Positions 27,663-39,677 of a DNA stretch of 64,000 nt are shown one piece after another. The stretch comes from Enterococcus raffinosus (GTDB lineage: Bacteria > Bacillota > Bacilli > Lactobacillales > Enterococcaceae). The notes below the pieces were generated by a model. It made no database searches. It saw only the letters and a list, made by a program, of their open reading frames with translations, and was not told the DNA's origin. The translations under genes and the position numbers were made by a program. Positions within the stretch are counted from its first letter, which is position 1. Each line of letters begins with the position of its first letter. The stretch is from contig NZ_JXLA01000006.1 in assembly GCF_001886185.1 (NCBI RefSeq), positions 62,001-126,000 of the forward strand, given 5' to 3'.

Positions 27663-30600
27663 ATGCCAAAACGTACAGATATTAAAAAGATCATGGTGAT
27701 CGGTTCTGGACCGATCGTGATCGGACAAGCCGCGGAATTTGATTACGCCGGCACACAAGCTTGCTTAGCGTTAAAAGAGGAAGGCTATGAAGTTGTCTTA
27801 GTGAATTCAAACCCTGCGACGATCATGACCGACCAAGAAATCGCGGATACCGTTTATATCGAGCCCATTACTTTAGAATTTGTTTCCCGCATCCTGCGCA
27901 AGGAACTGCCAGATGCGATTCTACCAACACTTGGCGGACAAACAGGCTTGAACATGGCGATGGAATTAGCCGATTCAGGTATTTTAGATGAGTTGAAGAT
28001 CGAATTGCTAGGAACAAAATTATCGGCAATTGATCAAGCGGAAGATCGCGACTTATTCAAACAGCTGATGGAAGAATTGAACCAGCCAATTCCTGAATCT
28101 GAGATTGTCAACACAGTCGAAGAGGCAGTGGCTTTCGCCAATACGATCGGCTATCCGATCATCGTGCGCCCAGCCTTTACTTTAGGCGGAACCGGCGGCG
28201 GTATGTGCGACAATGAAGAAGAACTTCGTACAGTCGCTGAAAATGGCTTAAAACTTTCCCCAGCCACTCAATGCTTGATTGAAAAATCAATCGCTGGCTT
28301 TAAAGAAATTGAATACGAAGTAATGAGAGACTCCGCAGATAATGCAATCGTCGTTTGTAATATGGAAAACTTCGACCCAGTGGGGGTTCATACTGGTGAC
28401 TCGATCGTCTTTGCACCAAGTCAAACCTTGTCGGATTATGAATATCAAATGCTTCGAGATGCGTCATTATCGATCATCCGCGCATTGAAAATCGAAGGCG
28501 GCTGTAATGTGCAGCTAGCGCTCGATCCACATAGCTTCAATTATTATGTCATTGAAGTAAATCCACGAGTTTCCCGTTCGTCTGCCCTAGCAAGTAAAGC
28601 GACTGGTTATCCAATCGCGAAGCTGGCTGCGAAAATTGCAGTTGGGCTGACTTTAGATGAAATGAAAAATCCAGTAACTGAAACGACCTACGCAGAATTC
28701 GAACCAGCATTAGATTACGTAGTTGCAAAGATTCCTCGCTGGCCTTTCGATAAGTTCGAAAGCGGTGAACGAGTGCTCGGTACACAAATGAAAGCCACCG
28801 GGGAAGTCATGGCGATCGGTCGTAACATTGAAGAATCCTTGCTGAAGGCTGTTCGTTCACTGGAAATCGGCACCTACCATGCGGAATTACCAGAGTTAAG
28901 CGACGTTACCGACGATGAATTGACAGAAAAAATGGTCAAAGCCCAGGATGATCGACTGTTCTACTTAACCGAAGCAATTCGCCGCGGCTATTCCATCGAA
29001 GAAATCAATGAGCTGACTAAAGTTGATTTGTTCTTCTTAGACAAACTGCTCCACGTGGTTGAGCTTGAAACGGCATTAGCGCAAAATAAGAAGGACATCG
29101 ACCTGCTGAAGCAAGCAAAACAAAATGGCTTTGCCGATGTGAAAATCGCCCAGCTTTGGAACATGACTGCAACAGAAGTTCGCGATTTCCGAATCGCTGA
29201 AAAGATTGTTCCAGTGTATAAAATGGTTGATACCTGCGCAGCTGAGTTTGAATCACAAACGCCTTACTTCTACAGCACATACGAGTTCGAAAATGAAAGT
29301 GTTCGTTCGGATAAGGAATCAGTCCTAGTTCTAGGATCAGGCCCCATTCGAATCGGACAAGGAGTGGAGTTTGATTACGCGACAGTCCATTCAGTAAAAG
29401 CCATTCAAGCAGCTGGCTACGAAGCGATCATTATGAACAGCAACCCTGAGACAGTTTCAACAGACTTCTCAGTTTCAGACAAGCTGTACTTCGAACCCTT
29501 GACGCTAGAAGACGTAATGAATGTTGTGGAGTTGGAGCAGCCAATCGGTGTTATCGTCCAATTTGGCGGACAAACGGCGATTAACTTGGCAGAGCCGCTC
29601 GTAAACAGCGGGGTTAAAATTCTAGGGACAACCATCGAGGACTTGGACCGAGCAGAAGATCGGGATCAATTCGAGCAAGTTCTTCAAAGCTTATCAATTC
29701 CGCAGCCGCCAGGTGACACGGCGACAAGTGCTGAAGAAGCAGTGAAGATCGCTGAAAAAATCGGCTACCCAGTTTTAGTACGTCCCAGCTATGTACTAGG
29801 TGGACGAGCAATGGAAATCGTTGAGAACCAATCAGACTTAGAAGATTACATGGCGAATGCTGTGAAAGCCTCACCAGAGCACCCAGTTTTAGTGGATCGC
29901 TACTTAATCGGAAAGGAATGTGAAGTCGATGCGATTTGTGACGGTGAAACGGTTCTGATTCCAGGGATTATGGAACATATCGAACGTGCTGGGGTTCACT
30001 CTGGCGATTCAATGGCCGTCTATCCACCACAAACTTTTTCAGATGAGTTGAAAGCGACCATCGAAGATTATACTCGTCGTCTAGCACTTGGTATGAACTG
30101 TATCGGTATGATGAATATTCAATTCGTCATCCACAACGATGAAGTCTTTGTGATTGAAGTCAATCCGCGAGCTAGCCGTACAGTACCATTTTTAAGTAAA
30201 ATTACAAATATTCCGATGGCTCAAATCGCAACGAAAGCCATCCTTGGTCAAAGCTTGAAGGAATTAGGCTATCAAGACGGATTGTATCCTGAAAGCGAGA
30301 TGGTACATGTCAAAGCACCAGTCTTCAGCTTCACGAAATTACAGAAGGTTGATACTTACTTAGGACCTGAAATGAAGTCCACTGGTGAAGTCATGGGAAC
30401 TGATCGAAGTTTGGCTAAAGCTCTTTATAAAGCATTTGCTGCGGCAGGCTTACACTTACCTGATTTCGGCGCTGTCTTATTTACTGTCGCCGACGAAAAC
30501 AAAGAAGAGGCCTTAGACTTAGCGAAACGCTTCAAAGATGTGGGCTATAGCTTAAGTGCTACCGCAGGCACCGCTAAATTCTTAGAAGAAAATGGTTTAA

Positions 30601-30845
30601 ATGCAAAAACAATCGCCAAAATTTCCGAATCAGACGAAAACAATGTCATTGATTTGATTCGCAGCGGCGAAGCACAAGTTGTAATCAATACGATGGATAA
30701 AAATCGCCAAAACGCGTCAGAAGACGGCTTTATCATTCGTCGTGAGGCCGTTGAGCATGGCGTACCGTTGTTCACCTCACTAGACACAGCGGACGCAATT
30801 TTACGAGTGATGGAATCACGGGCGTTTTCAATTCAAGAAATTTAA
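27663..30845 (+). CDS. carB: Carbamoyl-phosphate synthase large subunit
   Basis: This is a 1060-residue enzyme with two homologous ATP-grasp halves (residues about 1-540 and 541-930) and a C-terminal regulatory MGS-like domain (about 930-1060). Repeated signatures are GSGPIVIGQ and GSGPIRIGQ at the start of each half, with LGGQTGLN and FGGQTAIN. It makes carbamoyl phosphate from ammonia released by CarA, bicarbonate and ATP. In this window it sits only in the pyr operon, so it may also have to serve arginine synthesis. Confidence 0.98.
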   Translation: MPKRTDIKKIMVIGSGPIVIGQAAEFDYAGTQACLALKEEGYEVVLVNSNPATIMTDQEIADTVYIEPITLEFVSRILRKELPDAILPTLGGQTGLNMAMELADSGILDELKIELLGTKLSAIDQAEDRDLFKQLMEELNQPIPESEIVNTVEEAVAFANTIGYPIIVRPAFTLGGTGGGMCDNEEELRTVAENGLKLSPATQCLIEKSIAGFKEIEYEVMRDSADNAIVVCNMENFDPVGVHTGDSIVFAPSQTLSDYEYQMLRDASLSIIRALKIEGGCNVQLALDPHSFNYYVIEVNPRVSRSSALASKATGYPIAKLAAKIAVGLTLDEMKNPVTETTYAEFEPALDYVVAKIPRWPFDKFESGERVLGTQMKATGEVMAIGRNIEESLLKAVRSLEIGTYHAELPELSDVTDDELTEKMVKAQDDRLFYLTEAIRRGYSIEEINELTKVDLFFLDKLLHVVELETALAQNKKDIDLLKQAKQNGFADVKIAQLWNMTATEVRDFRIAEKIVPVYKMVDTCAAEFESQTPYFYSTYEFENESVRSDKESVLVLGSGPIRIGQGVEFDYATVHSVKAIQAAGYEAIIMNSNPETVSTDFSVSDKLYFEPLTLEDVMNVVELEQPIGVIVQFGGQTAINLAEPLVNSGVKILGTTIEDLDRAEDRDQFEQVLQSLSIPQPPGDTATSAEEAVKIAEKIGYPVLVRPSYVLGGRAMEIVENQSDLEDYMANAVKASPEHPVLVDRYLIGKECEVDAICDGETVLIPGIMEHIERAGVHSGDSMAVYPPQTFSDELKATIEDYTRRLALGMNCIGMMNIQFVIHNDEVFVIEVNPRASRTVPFLSKITNIPMAQIATKAILGQSLKELGYQDGLYPESEMVHVKAPVFSFTKLQKVDTYLGPEMKSTGEVMGTDRSLAKALYKAFAAAGLHLPDFGAVLFTVADENKEEALDLAKRFKDVGYSLSATAGTAKFLEENGLNAKTIAKISESDENNVIDLIRSGEAQVVINTMDKNRQNASEDGFIIRREAVEHGVPLFTSLDTADAILRVMESRAFSIQEI

Positions 30846-30851
30846 TTTTTG

Positions 30852-30875
30852 CAGAGTGAAGCACGCTTCACTCTG
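30852..30875 (+). other. Intercistronic hairpin carB-pyrK
   Basis: Two perfectly complementary 11-base arms, CAGAGTGAAGC and GCTTCACTCTG, lie seven bases after the carB stop with only AC between them. No T-run follows, so a terminator is unlikely; it may be an mRNA processing or stabilising element. Confidence 0.55.
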
Positions 30876-30896
30876 TCGATTTATAGGGAGGCCGTT

Positions 30897-32593
<1,697 letters not shown>

Positions 32594-32729
32594 CATAGAG
32601 CGAAATCCAACGATTCGTTTATCCAAGATCAGCGACAGAAATCTAGTTGAATGGTATGCGGATCGAAAATCAGACTTATTTTTCTGCAAAGAAAAGTAAA
32701 TACATTAAAATGAGAAAGGGAGGGTTCTG

Positions 32730-33446
32730 ATGGAACAACGACCGATTATCGCTTTTGACTTTGCTTCGAAGCAGGAAATCGAGAAATTCTTGACTCACTT
32801 TCCGCTTGACGAAAAATTATTCGTAAAAATCGGCATGGAGCTTTTCTATCAAGAAGGTCCAGCAATCGTTAAATTTTTACGTCTGCAGGGACATGATATC
32901 TTCCTTGATTTGAAGCTTCATGATATCCCTAACACTGTACAAAAAGCGATGCGCGGAATCGCAAAAATGGGGGTAAAAATCACGAATGTTCATGCGGCTG
33001 GCGGCATAGAAATGATGCAGGCGGCTAAGCAGGGCTTGATCGAGGGAACAAAAGAAAATCAAAACGTACCGGAATTGATCGCAGTGACGCAGTTGACTTC
33101 AACTAGTGAAGGGCAAATGCATGAGGATCAGCTAATTTCGGTTAGCCTAGAAGAAAGTGTCTTGCATTATGCAAAGTGCACAGAAAAAGCAGGACTAAAC
33201 GGGGTTGTTTGCTCCGCACATGAAGTAAAAAAAATCCATGAAGCGACAAACAATGATTTTATCTGCTTAACACCGGGGATTCGTCCACAAGGAGCCAGTG
33301 TGGGGGATCAAAAACGCGTGATGACACCCGAAAAAGCGCGAAAGATTGGTTCTAATTATATTGTTGTTGGAAGACCGATTACGCAAGCAGAAGATCCTTA
33401 TCAAAGTTATTTACAAATCAAAAAAGAATGGAACGGTGAAGCATAG
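32730..33446 (+). CDS. pyrF: Orotidine 5'-phosphate decarboxylase
   Basis: This is a 238-residue decarboxylase giving UMP from OMP. The signature [11 protein letters not shown] lies near residue 60. The ATG follows GGGAGGG. The preceding 136 bases hold no gene I can support and no PyrR site. The stop is immediately followed by the pyrE start codon. Confidence 0.97.
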   Translation: MEQRPIIAFDFASKQEIEKFLTHFPLDEKLFVKIGMELFYQEGPAIVKFLRLQGHDIFLDLKLHDIPNTVQKAMRGIAKMGVKITNVHAAGGIEMMQAAKQGLIEGTKENQNVPELIAVTQLTSTSEGQMHEDQLISVSLEESVLHYAKCTEKAGLNGVVCSAHEVKKIHEATNNDFICLTPGIRPQGASVGDQKRVMTPEKARKIGSNYIVVGRPITQAEDPYQSYLQIKKEWNGEA

Positions 33447-34073
33447 ATGATCGCAGAACAAATCGCCAAAGATTTATTATCAATTGAAGCAGTGTCCTTA
33501 AGTCCTGATGAACCTTTTACATGGGCAAGCGGACTAAAATCGCCAATTTACTGTGACAATCGTGTAACGATGAGCTATCCAGAAGTTCGTCGCGCGATCG
33601 CTCAAGGATTAGCAGCAAAAATTAAAAAAGTATTTCCAGATGTCGAGGTAATCGCAGGAACAGCAACAGCAGGAATTCCTCACGCTGCATGGGTCGCTGA
33701 GATTTTAGATCTACCAATGGTTTATATTCGCAGCAAAGCCAAAGATCACGGACGCGGAAATCAGATTGAAGGACGCATCAAAGAAGGCCAGAAGATGGTC
33801 GTGATTGAAGATTTGATTTCAACTGGTGGAAGCGTCTTAGAAGCAGCGGCGGCAGCTAAAAGAGAAGGCGCAGATGTTCTAGGAGTGGCAGCGATCTTCA
33901 CTTATGAATTAGCTAAAGGAAAAAATAATTTTGAAGCGGCAGAGATGCCATTAGTTACCTTGACCAATTATTCTACTTTGATCGAAAGTGCGCTTCAAGA
34001 AAAATACATCAATCATGAACAGCTTGAATTATTGAAGAAATGGCGTAAAGATCCAGAAAACTGGTTGAATTAA
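33447..34073 (+). CDS. pyrE: Orotate phosphoribosyltransferase
   Basis: This is a 208-residue enzyme joining orotate to PRPP. The PRPP motif is [12 protein letters not shown]. It begins directly after pyrF, with the site GGTGAAG inside the pyrF end. It is the last gene of the operon and is followed by a terminator. Confidence 0.97.
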   Translation: MIAEQIAKDLLSIEAVSLSPDEPFTWASGLKSPIYCDNRVTMSYPEVRRAIAQGLAAKIKKVFPDVEVIAGTATAGIPHAAWVAEILDLPMVYIRSKAKDHGRGNQIEGRIKEGQKMVVIEDLISTGGSVLEAAAAAKREGADVLGVAAIFTYELAKGKNNFEAAEMPLVTLTNYSTLIESALQEKYINHEQLELLKKWRKDPENWLN

Positions 34074-34080
34074 TGAATAC

Positions 34081-34109
34081 AAAAAAAAGCATCCAACGAT
34101 GCTTTTTTT
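34081..34109 (+). terminator. pyr operon terminator
   Basis: The stem AAAAAAGCATC / GATGCTTTTTT has a four-base loop and merges with a T-run. It lies eight bases after pyrE. Confidence 0.85.
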
Positions 34110-34290
34110 GTGCATTCGTAAACTTTTACGCCTCTTACACAACACTGTTTTGCGAAAGCCTCTTTTCTAAGTATATTAGAAGCCGAAAATGAAGTTTAAT
34201 GGTATATTATTTTCAGTAGTTTCTGAAAAGATATCAGATCGATTTTTTCTTATGAAACTAAATATATCATTAAGAATAAGAGGGGATCTA

Positions 34291-35322
34291 ATGTATGAAA
34301 AATTTTTAAACAACACCCGATTGCGTAGGTTCACTGTACTGGCGTTAGTGATCTTAGTATTGTTTTTAGTCAGGGACTTTATGACGCCCATTTTGCTGAC
34401 ATTCATTTTCACCTTGATCTCTGTAAAAATTGTCAAATTTATTCAGCGCTACATCAAGGCACCAACTTTCTTATTGGCTACAGTGCTTTACTTGATTGAG
34501 TTGTGGCTATTGTATTTATTGGTTTCTAAATACTCGACAATCCTGATCAATCAAGTCGTATCAACCTATAATTCCATCGTACATTTTTATCAGCATAAGG
34601 AATTTAATTCAGACGTCGTAACGAACTTTATCTCGAATTACTTCAAGAATCACAATTGGCAAGATAAGGTAGAAAGCGGTGCAGGGATTCTACTTGAACA
34701 ATTGCAAAATGTTGGTCGTTTGGCGATTGCCTTTATCATGTCCTTCATCTTGAGCTTCTTTTTTATGGTAGAAAAGGAGAAAACAATTCTATTTTCAAGA
34801 AACTTTTTGAGTAGTGAGTACGCTTGGTTTTTCCAAGACTTGTATTACTTTGCGAAGGTATTCGTTGAAACGTTTGGTGTTGTCGTAGAGGTTCAATTAT
34901 TGATTGCAATAGTGAACACAGTTATTACGACCATAGGACTTGGATTAATTGGTTTCACTCAATTGCCTACGCTGGCTATTATGATTTTCTTTTTGAGTCT
35001 GATTCCAGTCGCAGGAGTAATTTTCTCTTGTATTCCGCTAACGTTGATTGCCTATTCAACAGGTGGTCTCCAGACAGTCATCTATGTACTGCTCCTAATT
35101 GTTGTAGTGCATTGCATTGAAGCGTATATTTTGAATCCGAAGTTTATGTCCAGCCGGACGAAGTTACCAATATTCTATACATTCGTTATTTTATTGTTCA
35201 GTGAAAAATTCTTAGGTGTTTGGGGATTGATCGTCGGTATTCCGATTTTCAATTTTTTCCTAGAGATTTTAGGGGTAAAAATTACAACGAAGAAAACAAA
35301 GAAAACGGAGCAGCCAAGCTAG
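34291..35322 (+). CDS. AI-2E family membrane transporter
   Basis: This is a 343-residue protein of the AI-2 exporter family (former UPF0118), with about seven to eight membrane helices and an amphipathic middle region (residues about 85-140). The ending with GVWGLIVGIPI and the polar tail are typical. The start is the ATG at 34291, with AGAGGGG upstream; the longer open frame from 34189 is not supported. The substrate is unknown; members export autoinducer 2 or act as sodium/proton antiporters. It ends in a shared palindrome with the convergent rqcH gene. Confidence 0.9.
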   Translation: MYEKFLNNTRLRRFTVLALVILVLFLVRDFMTPILLTFIFTLISVKIVKFIQRYIKAPTFLLATVLYLIELWLLYLLVSKYSTILINQVVSTYNSIVHFYQHKEFNSDVVTNFISNYFKNHNWQDKVESGAGILLEQLQNVGRLAIAFIMSFILSFFFMVEKEKTILFSRNFLSSEYAWFFQDLYYFAKVFVETFGVVVEVQLLIAIVNTVITTIGLGLIGFTQLPTLAIMIFFLSLIPVAGVIFSCIPLTLIAYSTGGLQTVIYVLLLIVVVHCIEAYILNPKFMSSRTKLPIFYTFVILLFSEKFLGVWGLIVGIPIFNFFLEILGVKITTKKTKKTEQPS

Positions 35323-35336
35323 GCTGTTCCGTTTTT
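35304..35336. terminator. Bidirectional terminator that contains both stop codons
   Basis: Arms AACGGAGCAGCC and GGCTGTTCCGTT (one mismatch/G·U) with the loop AAGCTA, followed by T's on the plus strand. The overlapping CTAG at 35319-35322 supplies the TAG stop codons of both convergent genes. Confidence 0.7.
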
Positions 35337-37022
35337 TCGCAATTGCTCAACGACCGCTTCCTCAGGTGTAACGAACAATGTTTTTTGATTTTCATAGATG
35401 ACAAACCCGGGTTTTGCGCCATTCGGCTTATGAACATGCTTTACTGCGACATAATCCACCGGTACTTGCGCAGATTGCCGGAATTTGGAAAAATAAGCGG
35501 CTAACTCAGCAGCCTCTAGCAGGGTTTCTTCACTAGGATTCTCACTTTTTACAATGACATGAGAGCCTGGAATATTTTTCGCATGAAGCCAAACATCGGT
35601 TTTACGTGCTTGTTTTAACGTTAGTTGATCATTTTGAAGGTTATTTTTTCCTACTAATATTTCTGTTCCGTCACTGGCAACGAAGCGTTCAGGTTTGGAA
35701 GGGGCTTGCTTCCGATTTTTCTTACTGCGTTTTTTCTTCAGGTAGCCGCTGGCGACAAGTTCTTCCTTGATGACCTCGATATCCATCGGACCAGCAATTT
35801 CTAACTGAGAAAGGACAGTCTCTAAATAGGCGATCTCATCTTTTGCTTCCGCTATTTGATCGTAGATCAGTTTGACTGCGTTTTTCAACTTTTGATATTT
35901 TTGGAAGTATTTCTGCGCATTTTGGTTCGGTGTTAATGCTGGATTCAGCTTAATCGTAATGGGTGTGTTCTCTTCATAATAGTTTTCTAACTCAACACTT
36001 TCAGCACCTCGTGGTACCTGTGCCATGAAGGTGGTCAATAACTCTCCGTCACGACGATATTCTTCTGCATTTTCAGAATCCTTCAGCGTTTTTTCACGTT
36101 TTGTGAGTTTAGTCTGATTGCGTTTGATTTCATTATCTACTTTACGAATCAGATCATTTCCTAGCTGTTTAACCCGATCTTTTTCCGCTTTTTCTCCATA
36201 AAAGGCATCGAGCAACTCACTCAAACTAGAGAATGTTTCCGTTTTTTCAAACGTTTCAAAGACTAGAGGGGCAAAGAATTCTTTGTTATTTTTCACACCT
36301 AACGTCGGCTGAATCTCTTTTTGGATTTTCAGCCAAAAAGTCTCCCATACCGCCATTTTTTCATTAGGTCTTTCGGAAAATTGATAGATCAATTCCTCTG
36401 CAGTATCTCTGCCCAGGCCTTGAAAATTCTGCTGTAAATATCGACTATCCAGTGTTTCTGCTGTAGACAGAAGGGTGAAGACCTGTTCCTTAGACGCATG
36501 GAAAGGATTTAGCTGCTCTTGTTTAGGCGGTTCAACGTATTCACTGCCAGGCAGAATGGAACGATAAGTATTTTGGGAATGCCCAATATGTTTGATCGCA
36601 TCTAAAATTTTGCCAGTTTGTTTGTTTAGTAAGACGATGGTTGAATGACGTCCCATCAATTCTACAATGAGGACGATGTTTTGCAAGTCACCTAATTCAT
36701 CTCGCTTACTAAAAGTAAAATGAACCACGCGGTCGTTATCAACCTGATGAATATCTTCTAGAATTGCTCCTTCCAAATGCTTCCGTAGCATCATAACGAA
36801 ATTGGGTGGATTGTCGGGATTCGTATAAGCAATCTCTGTCAATTGGATACGTGCATAACTAGGGTGAGCTGAAAGTAATAAGCGTCGATTCTTTCCACGT
36901 GCACGAATCACTAGGACAACTTCATTTTCATAAGGCTGGTGAATCTTGGAGATTCTTCCGGAAACAAGCTGTTCTTTCAGCTCTCGGACCATTGCGTGGG
37001 TAAAAACTCCATCAAAGGACAT
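35319..37022 (-). CDS. rqcH: Rqc2/RqcH family ribosome quality control protein (NFACT; fibronectin-binding)
   Basis: This is a 567-residue NFACT protein, the bacterial Rqc2 homolog that adds alanine tails to stalled nascent chains on 50S subunits. It has the N-terminal NFACT-N domain (SFDGVFTHAM, VLVIRARGKNRRLLLSAHPSYARIQ), a central helical coiled coil and the C-terminal NFACT-R part (DVWLHAKNIPGSHVIVK). Orthologs in enterococci and streptococci were first named EfbA/PavA for fibronectin binding. The ATG follows GAGGGAT. The gene is monocistronic on the minus strand. Confidence 0.93.
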   Translation of the reverse strand: MSFDGVFTHAMVRELKEQLVSGRISKIHQPYENEVVLVIRARGKNRRLLLSAHPSYARIQLTEIAYTNPDNPPNFVMMLRKHLEGAILEDIHQVDNDRVVHFTFSKRDELGDLQNIVLIVELMGRHSTIVLLNKQTGKILDAIKHIGHSQNTYRSILPGSEYVEPPKQEQLNPFHASKEQVFTLLSTAETLDSRYLQQNFQGLGRDTAEELIYQFSERPNEKMAVWETFWLKIQKEIQPTLGVKNNKEFFAPLVFETFEKTETFSSLSELLDAFYGEKAEKDRVKQLGNDLIRKVDNEIKRNQTKLTKREKTLKDSENAEEYRRDGELLTTFMAQVPRGAESVELENYYEENTPITIKLNPALTPNQNAQKYFQKYQKLKNAVKLIYDQIAEAKDEIAYLETVLSQLEIAGPMDIEVIKEELVASGYLKKKRSKKNRKQAPSKPERFVASDGTEILVGKNNLQNDQLTLKQARKTDVWLHAKNIPGSHVIVKSENPSEETLLEAAELAAYFSKFRQSAQVPVDYVAVKHVHKPNGAKPGFVIYENQKTLFVTPEEAVVEQLRKNGTA

Positions 37023-37063
37023 TTTTTATCCCTCATTTCTATTCATAGTATATCTATTATAAA

Positions 37064-37099
37064 CAAAAAAACGCCAATGACCAAATAAGTCATTGGCGT
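37064..37099 (-). terminator. Terminator of the PEP carboxykinase-like gene
   Basis: Minus-strand arms ACGCCAATGAC and GTCATTGGCGT (37071-37099) are followed by a run of T on that strand. Confidence 0.85.
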
Positions 37100-37112
37100 A
37101 ATCCCTGTTCTC

Positions 37113-38780
37113 TTAAACGCTTATTGATTCCTTATAACTATGAAGTTCGTCAAGTAGCTGAAGGAGTAGTTGTTCTGCTTCATTAGGCAAACGATCATAG
37201 CCACCCTGATAGGTTTTACGAGATTGAACAAAGGCGAGTCTCGTCTCAAGCCTTGTCATTAAATGAATCAAGTAATGATGGCTGTTAAAATCTGGCTCAT
37301 GTTTTTTGACTGGCAAATAGCTGATTTTTTTCAGAGGGCCGAATGGCTTAAATTCCGCAGTTCCATCAACGATTTTTTCGATACTGCCGAGGGTTTCATC
37401 CGGTGTCACTTTCCGTCCTTTAAAATCACCAGTATTTAAAATAAAGCAAGCTGTTTTTTGTTTTTGGAACAAGTCCTTAAAGTCTTGATAATCTTCCTGC
37501 AACGGATAGCAGCGGAAAGGGTTGGCAAATGGTTCAATCACTAATTGATCTGTAACTTCACCAACAACATTTTCAGCCGTTGAACGTTTCGTGGCAAGAG
37601 TCGCACCAAAAACAGCCGCAAGGGAAGGATCTTCAATTTTTATTACTGGCGGCAGACTATCATCCTTCATGATCCAGAAAAGGCCATCTACTTTTTCAGC
37701 GATATGATCGACCCGATTCGGTGTAGCATACCGACTTTTTATACTGCGGCCATTCCCATTGCGAATATCTTCTGTGACTAGAACCTTCTTGTTTTGTTCG
37801 TCTAAGGTAACGCCAACATTCTGTGCCGTTACTATATATTTTATTTGTTCGCTCGTCATTGGATAATCTTGAGTCTTATCAAAATAGGCTGGCTCCAAAG
37901 CAGTCGTTGAACCTTTCTTTTTCGAAATGACAAAAGCATCATCGTGAAGAACATGTACTTCACCTTTATTTTTAGGTTTTGCTAGTGTGATGGTAGACTT
38001 ACCAGAACCTGACAAGCCAAATGCCGCCATCGTATATTTTTTATCCTCTAGCAAATATTGCTTCATACCGCCATGACAGGCGATAAAACCATTTCGATGA
38101 GCGGTTGCCCAAGCTAAGGTCAAAGTCGCTTTTTTCAATTCTCCAAAATAGCGTAACCCTAGCACTCCAGCGCAATTATGGAGAGGGTCAATAACAACCA
38201 CGCCATCGGGAAAATCAGGATGCTCCCAATCAGGATCAGCAAAGATAAAAATATCTCCTGTATGAATCTCATCAGATTGTTGATAGAACAGATGCTTAGC
38301 ATCACCAATTTGAAAATTCAGTAAATAAGAGTAAAGATTTGGACTATAGTCAGCCGGGACCATTAGGTGTGATTTTACGGTGAATTCTTCATCCAGCCCC
38401 ACAATGACTTCGCCAGAATAAAACTTTTTCGAACGTGCTTTGAAGACGGCTTCTCTCAGCAATTCACTGTAAAAGGCATTATCGATTCCCTGCTGACCAA
38501 TAATACGACGCGCTGCAGCCGTTCGTCCAACAATTTTACCGTCATTTGTCACAAGGACTTTTGCATCAGTCGGCAGCTGCAATCTACTCGTATAAGCGAC
38601 ATCAAGATCGGTAGTGATGGTACCCGGGCTTGATTTTGCTAACGCATACGCATCTGTAAGATGGCGAATACGTGTGACATTATTCCCATAAAACGCTGTC
38701 TCGATGACACTGCGAATACTAGAAAATAGACGATTACTTTTCGTGATCTCTTTACGTGAAAAATGTTCAATACTGCTCAT
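37113..38780 (-). CDS. Phosphoenolpyruvate carboxykinase (ATP)-like protein
   Basis: This is a 555-residue protein matching PckA in layout. It has the P-loop GLSGSGKS (255-262), the metal-binding L-H-D-D-A-F segment (278-283) and the arginine-containing segment G-R-S-I-K-S-R-Y. These are changed from the enterobacterial enzyme (GLSGTGKT, GDDEH), so activity as a carboxykinase is likely but not certain. It is monocistronic, with RBS GAGGAGG before the ATG at 38778-38780. The enzyme would interconvert oxaloacetate and PEP in C4 metabolism. Confidence 0.75.
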   Translation of the reverse strand: MSSIEHFSRKEITKSNRLFSSIRSVIETAFYGNNVTRIRHLTDAYALAKSSPGTITTDLDVAYTSRLQLPTDAKVLVTNDGKIVGRTAAARRIIGQQGIDNAFYSELLREAVFKARSKKFYSGEVIVGLDEEFTVKSHLMVPADYSPNLYSYLLNFQIGDAKHLFYQQSDEIHTGDIFIFADPDWEHPDFPDGVVVIDPLHNCAGVLGLRYFGELKKATLTLAWATAHRNGFIACHGGMKQYLLEDKKYTMAAFGLSGSGKSTITLAKPKNKGEVHVLHDDAFVISKKKGSTTALEPAYFDKTQDYPMTSEQIKYIVTAQNVGVTLDEQNKKVLVTEDIRNGNGRSIKSRYATPNRVDHIAEKVDGLFWIMKDDSLPPVIKIEDPSLAAVFGATLATKRSTAENVVGEVTDQLVIEPFANPFRCYPLQEDYQDFKDLFQKQKTACFILNTGDFKGRKVTPDETLGSIEKIVDGTAEFKPFGPLKKISYLPVKKHEPDFNSHHYLIHLMTRLETRLAFVQSRKTYQGGYDRLPNEAEQLLLQLLDELHSYKESISV

Positions 38781-38954
38781 CAAAAAACCTCCTCAATTTA
38801 AGTTGTCATTATTATAATAGCATTAAAATAAAACGCTAACAATCCAATATAGAACACGAAAAATCTGATCGAAGAAAGAAAAAAACAAAATCTGTCCTTG
38901 ATGGTAGCGGTTTTAAGAGAAAAATAATATAATGATAAGCAAGGAGGGCGACTC

Positions 38955-39515
38955 ATGGACCGATTTTTAGCAAAAACTAAAGATAAAACACTTACTTTTT
39001 GGCGTAAATTTATCATTATTGTTTCAGAAAATGAGCGTCGTTCCTTAATGATCGCCATAAGCTTGGTTATTTTTGCGCTCATTTTTTCTGCCTCTGCAGC
39101 CTTTGCTCAAAAAACGATTCGACAAGATCAATTAGACGAATTGGTCTTTGATTCTTTGAAGTCAGATCACTTGATTCCGTTAAACTACCAAACCGTTGAT
39201 CAGAAAATCAAGGATACCAAAGCGATCTCCATCATGTTCAGTCAACCAAAGGGAACCTCTTTTGAAAATGTTATGACAGTTCTTGATGACCCAACTCAAC
39301 AGACCATGCTAAATCGCAAATTCTATTATTACCCAATTGTGTATGACAGTGAAACCATTGCCAAGAACTATCAGTTAGACCCACGTCAAGTCACGTTTAT
39401 TTTTTTCCATAATGGCAAAGAGAAAAATCGCTTTGTCGTTGAAAGCTTAAAAGACTTAAACAATGAGTTTATCCCAGAATTGAATCGATTACCTATGTGG
39501 GATCTTAAAAAATAA
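38955..39515 (+). CDS. Membrane-anchored protein of unknown function
   Basis: This is a 186-residue protein with one membrane helix (residues about 32-52, then ASAAFAQK, which could also be read as a signal peptidase I site A-F-A). The remainder, about 135 residues, is predicted outside the cell and shows no known domain. The pattern Y-Y-P-I-V-Y-D-S-E-T and the ending L-N-R-L-P-M-W-D are distinctive. A TATAAT and AAGGAGG precede the ATG. It is divergent from the PEP carboxykinase-like gene. Confidence 0.75.
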   Translation: MDRFLAKTKDKTLTFWRKFIIIVSENERRSLMIAISLVIFALIFSASAAFAQKTIRQDQLDELVFDSLKSDHLIPLNYQTVDQKIKDTKAISIMFSQPKGTSFENVMTVLDDPTQQTMLNRKFYYYPIVYDSETIAKNYQLDPRQVTFIFFHNGKEKNRFVVESLKDLNNEFIPELNRLPMWDLKK

Positions 39516-39561
39516 AATGAGAATTCAAATAAAATAAATGAGCTTTTTTTAATAAAAAGAG

Positions 39562-39590
39562 TTGACAGCTGTTTTTATTTCCGATAAACT
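39562..39590 (+). promoter_or_regulatory. Promoter of the Trp leader
   Basis: TTGACA (39562-39567), 17 bases and TAAACT (39585-39590). It lies in the 390-base stretch between the unknown membrane gene and trpX. Confidence 0.75.
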
Positions 39591-39620
39591 AACCTCAACA
39601 TAAAAAAAGGAGTGACATTC

Positions 39621-39677
39621 ATGAGACACGCAAACTTATCTAATCAATTGAATAGCTGGCAAAACTGGCGTAGATAA
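39621..39677 (+). CDS. Leader peptide with Trp codons (putative trpXYZ attenuator)
   Basis: An ATG behind AAAAAAAGGAG opens an 18-codon frame reading MRHANLSNQLNSWQNWRR and ending in TAA at 39675-39677. Two TGG codons fall at positions 13 and 16 of this short peptide. It stops immediately before the first arm of the terminator/antiterminator structure. The position, length and Trp codons match a classical attenuation leader peptide. It is too short for routine gene finding. Confidence 0.7.
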   Translation: MRHANLSNQLNSWQNWRR

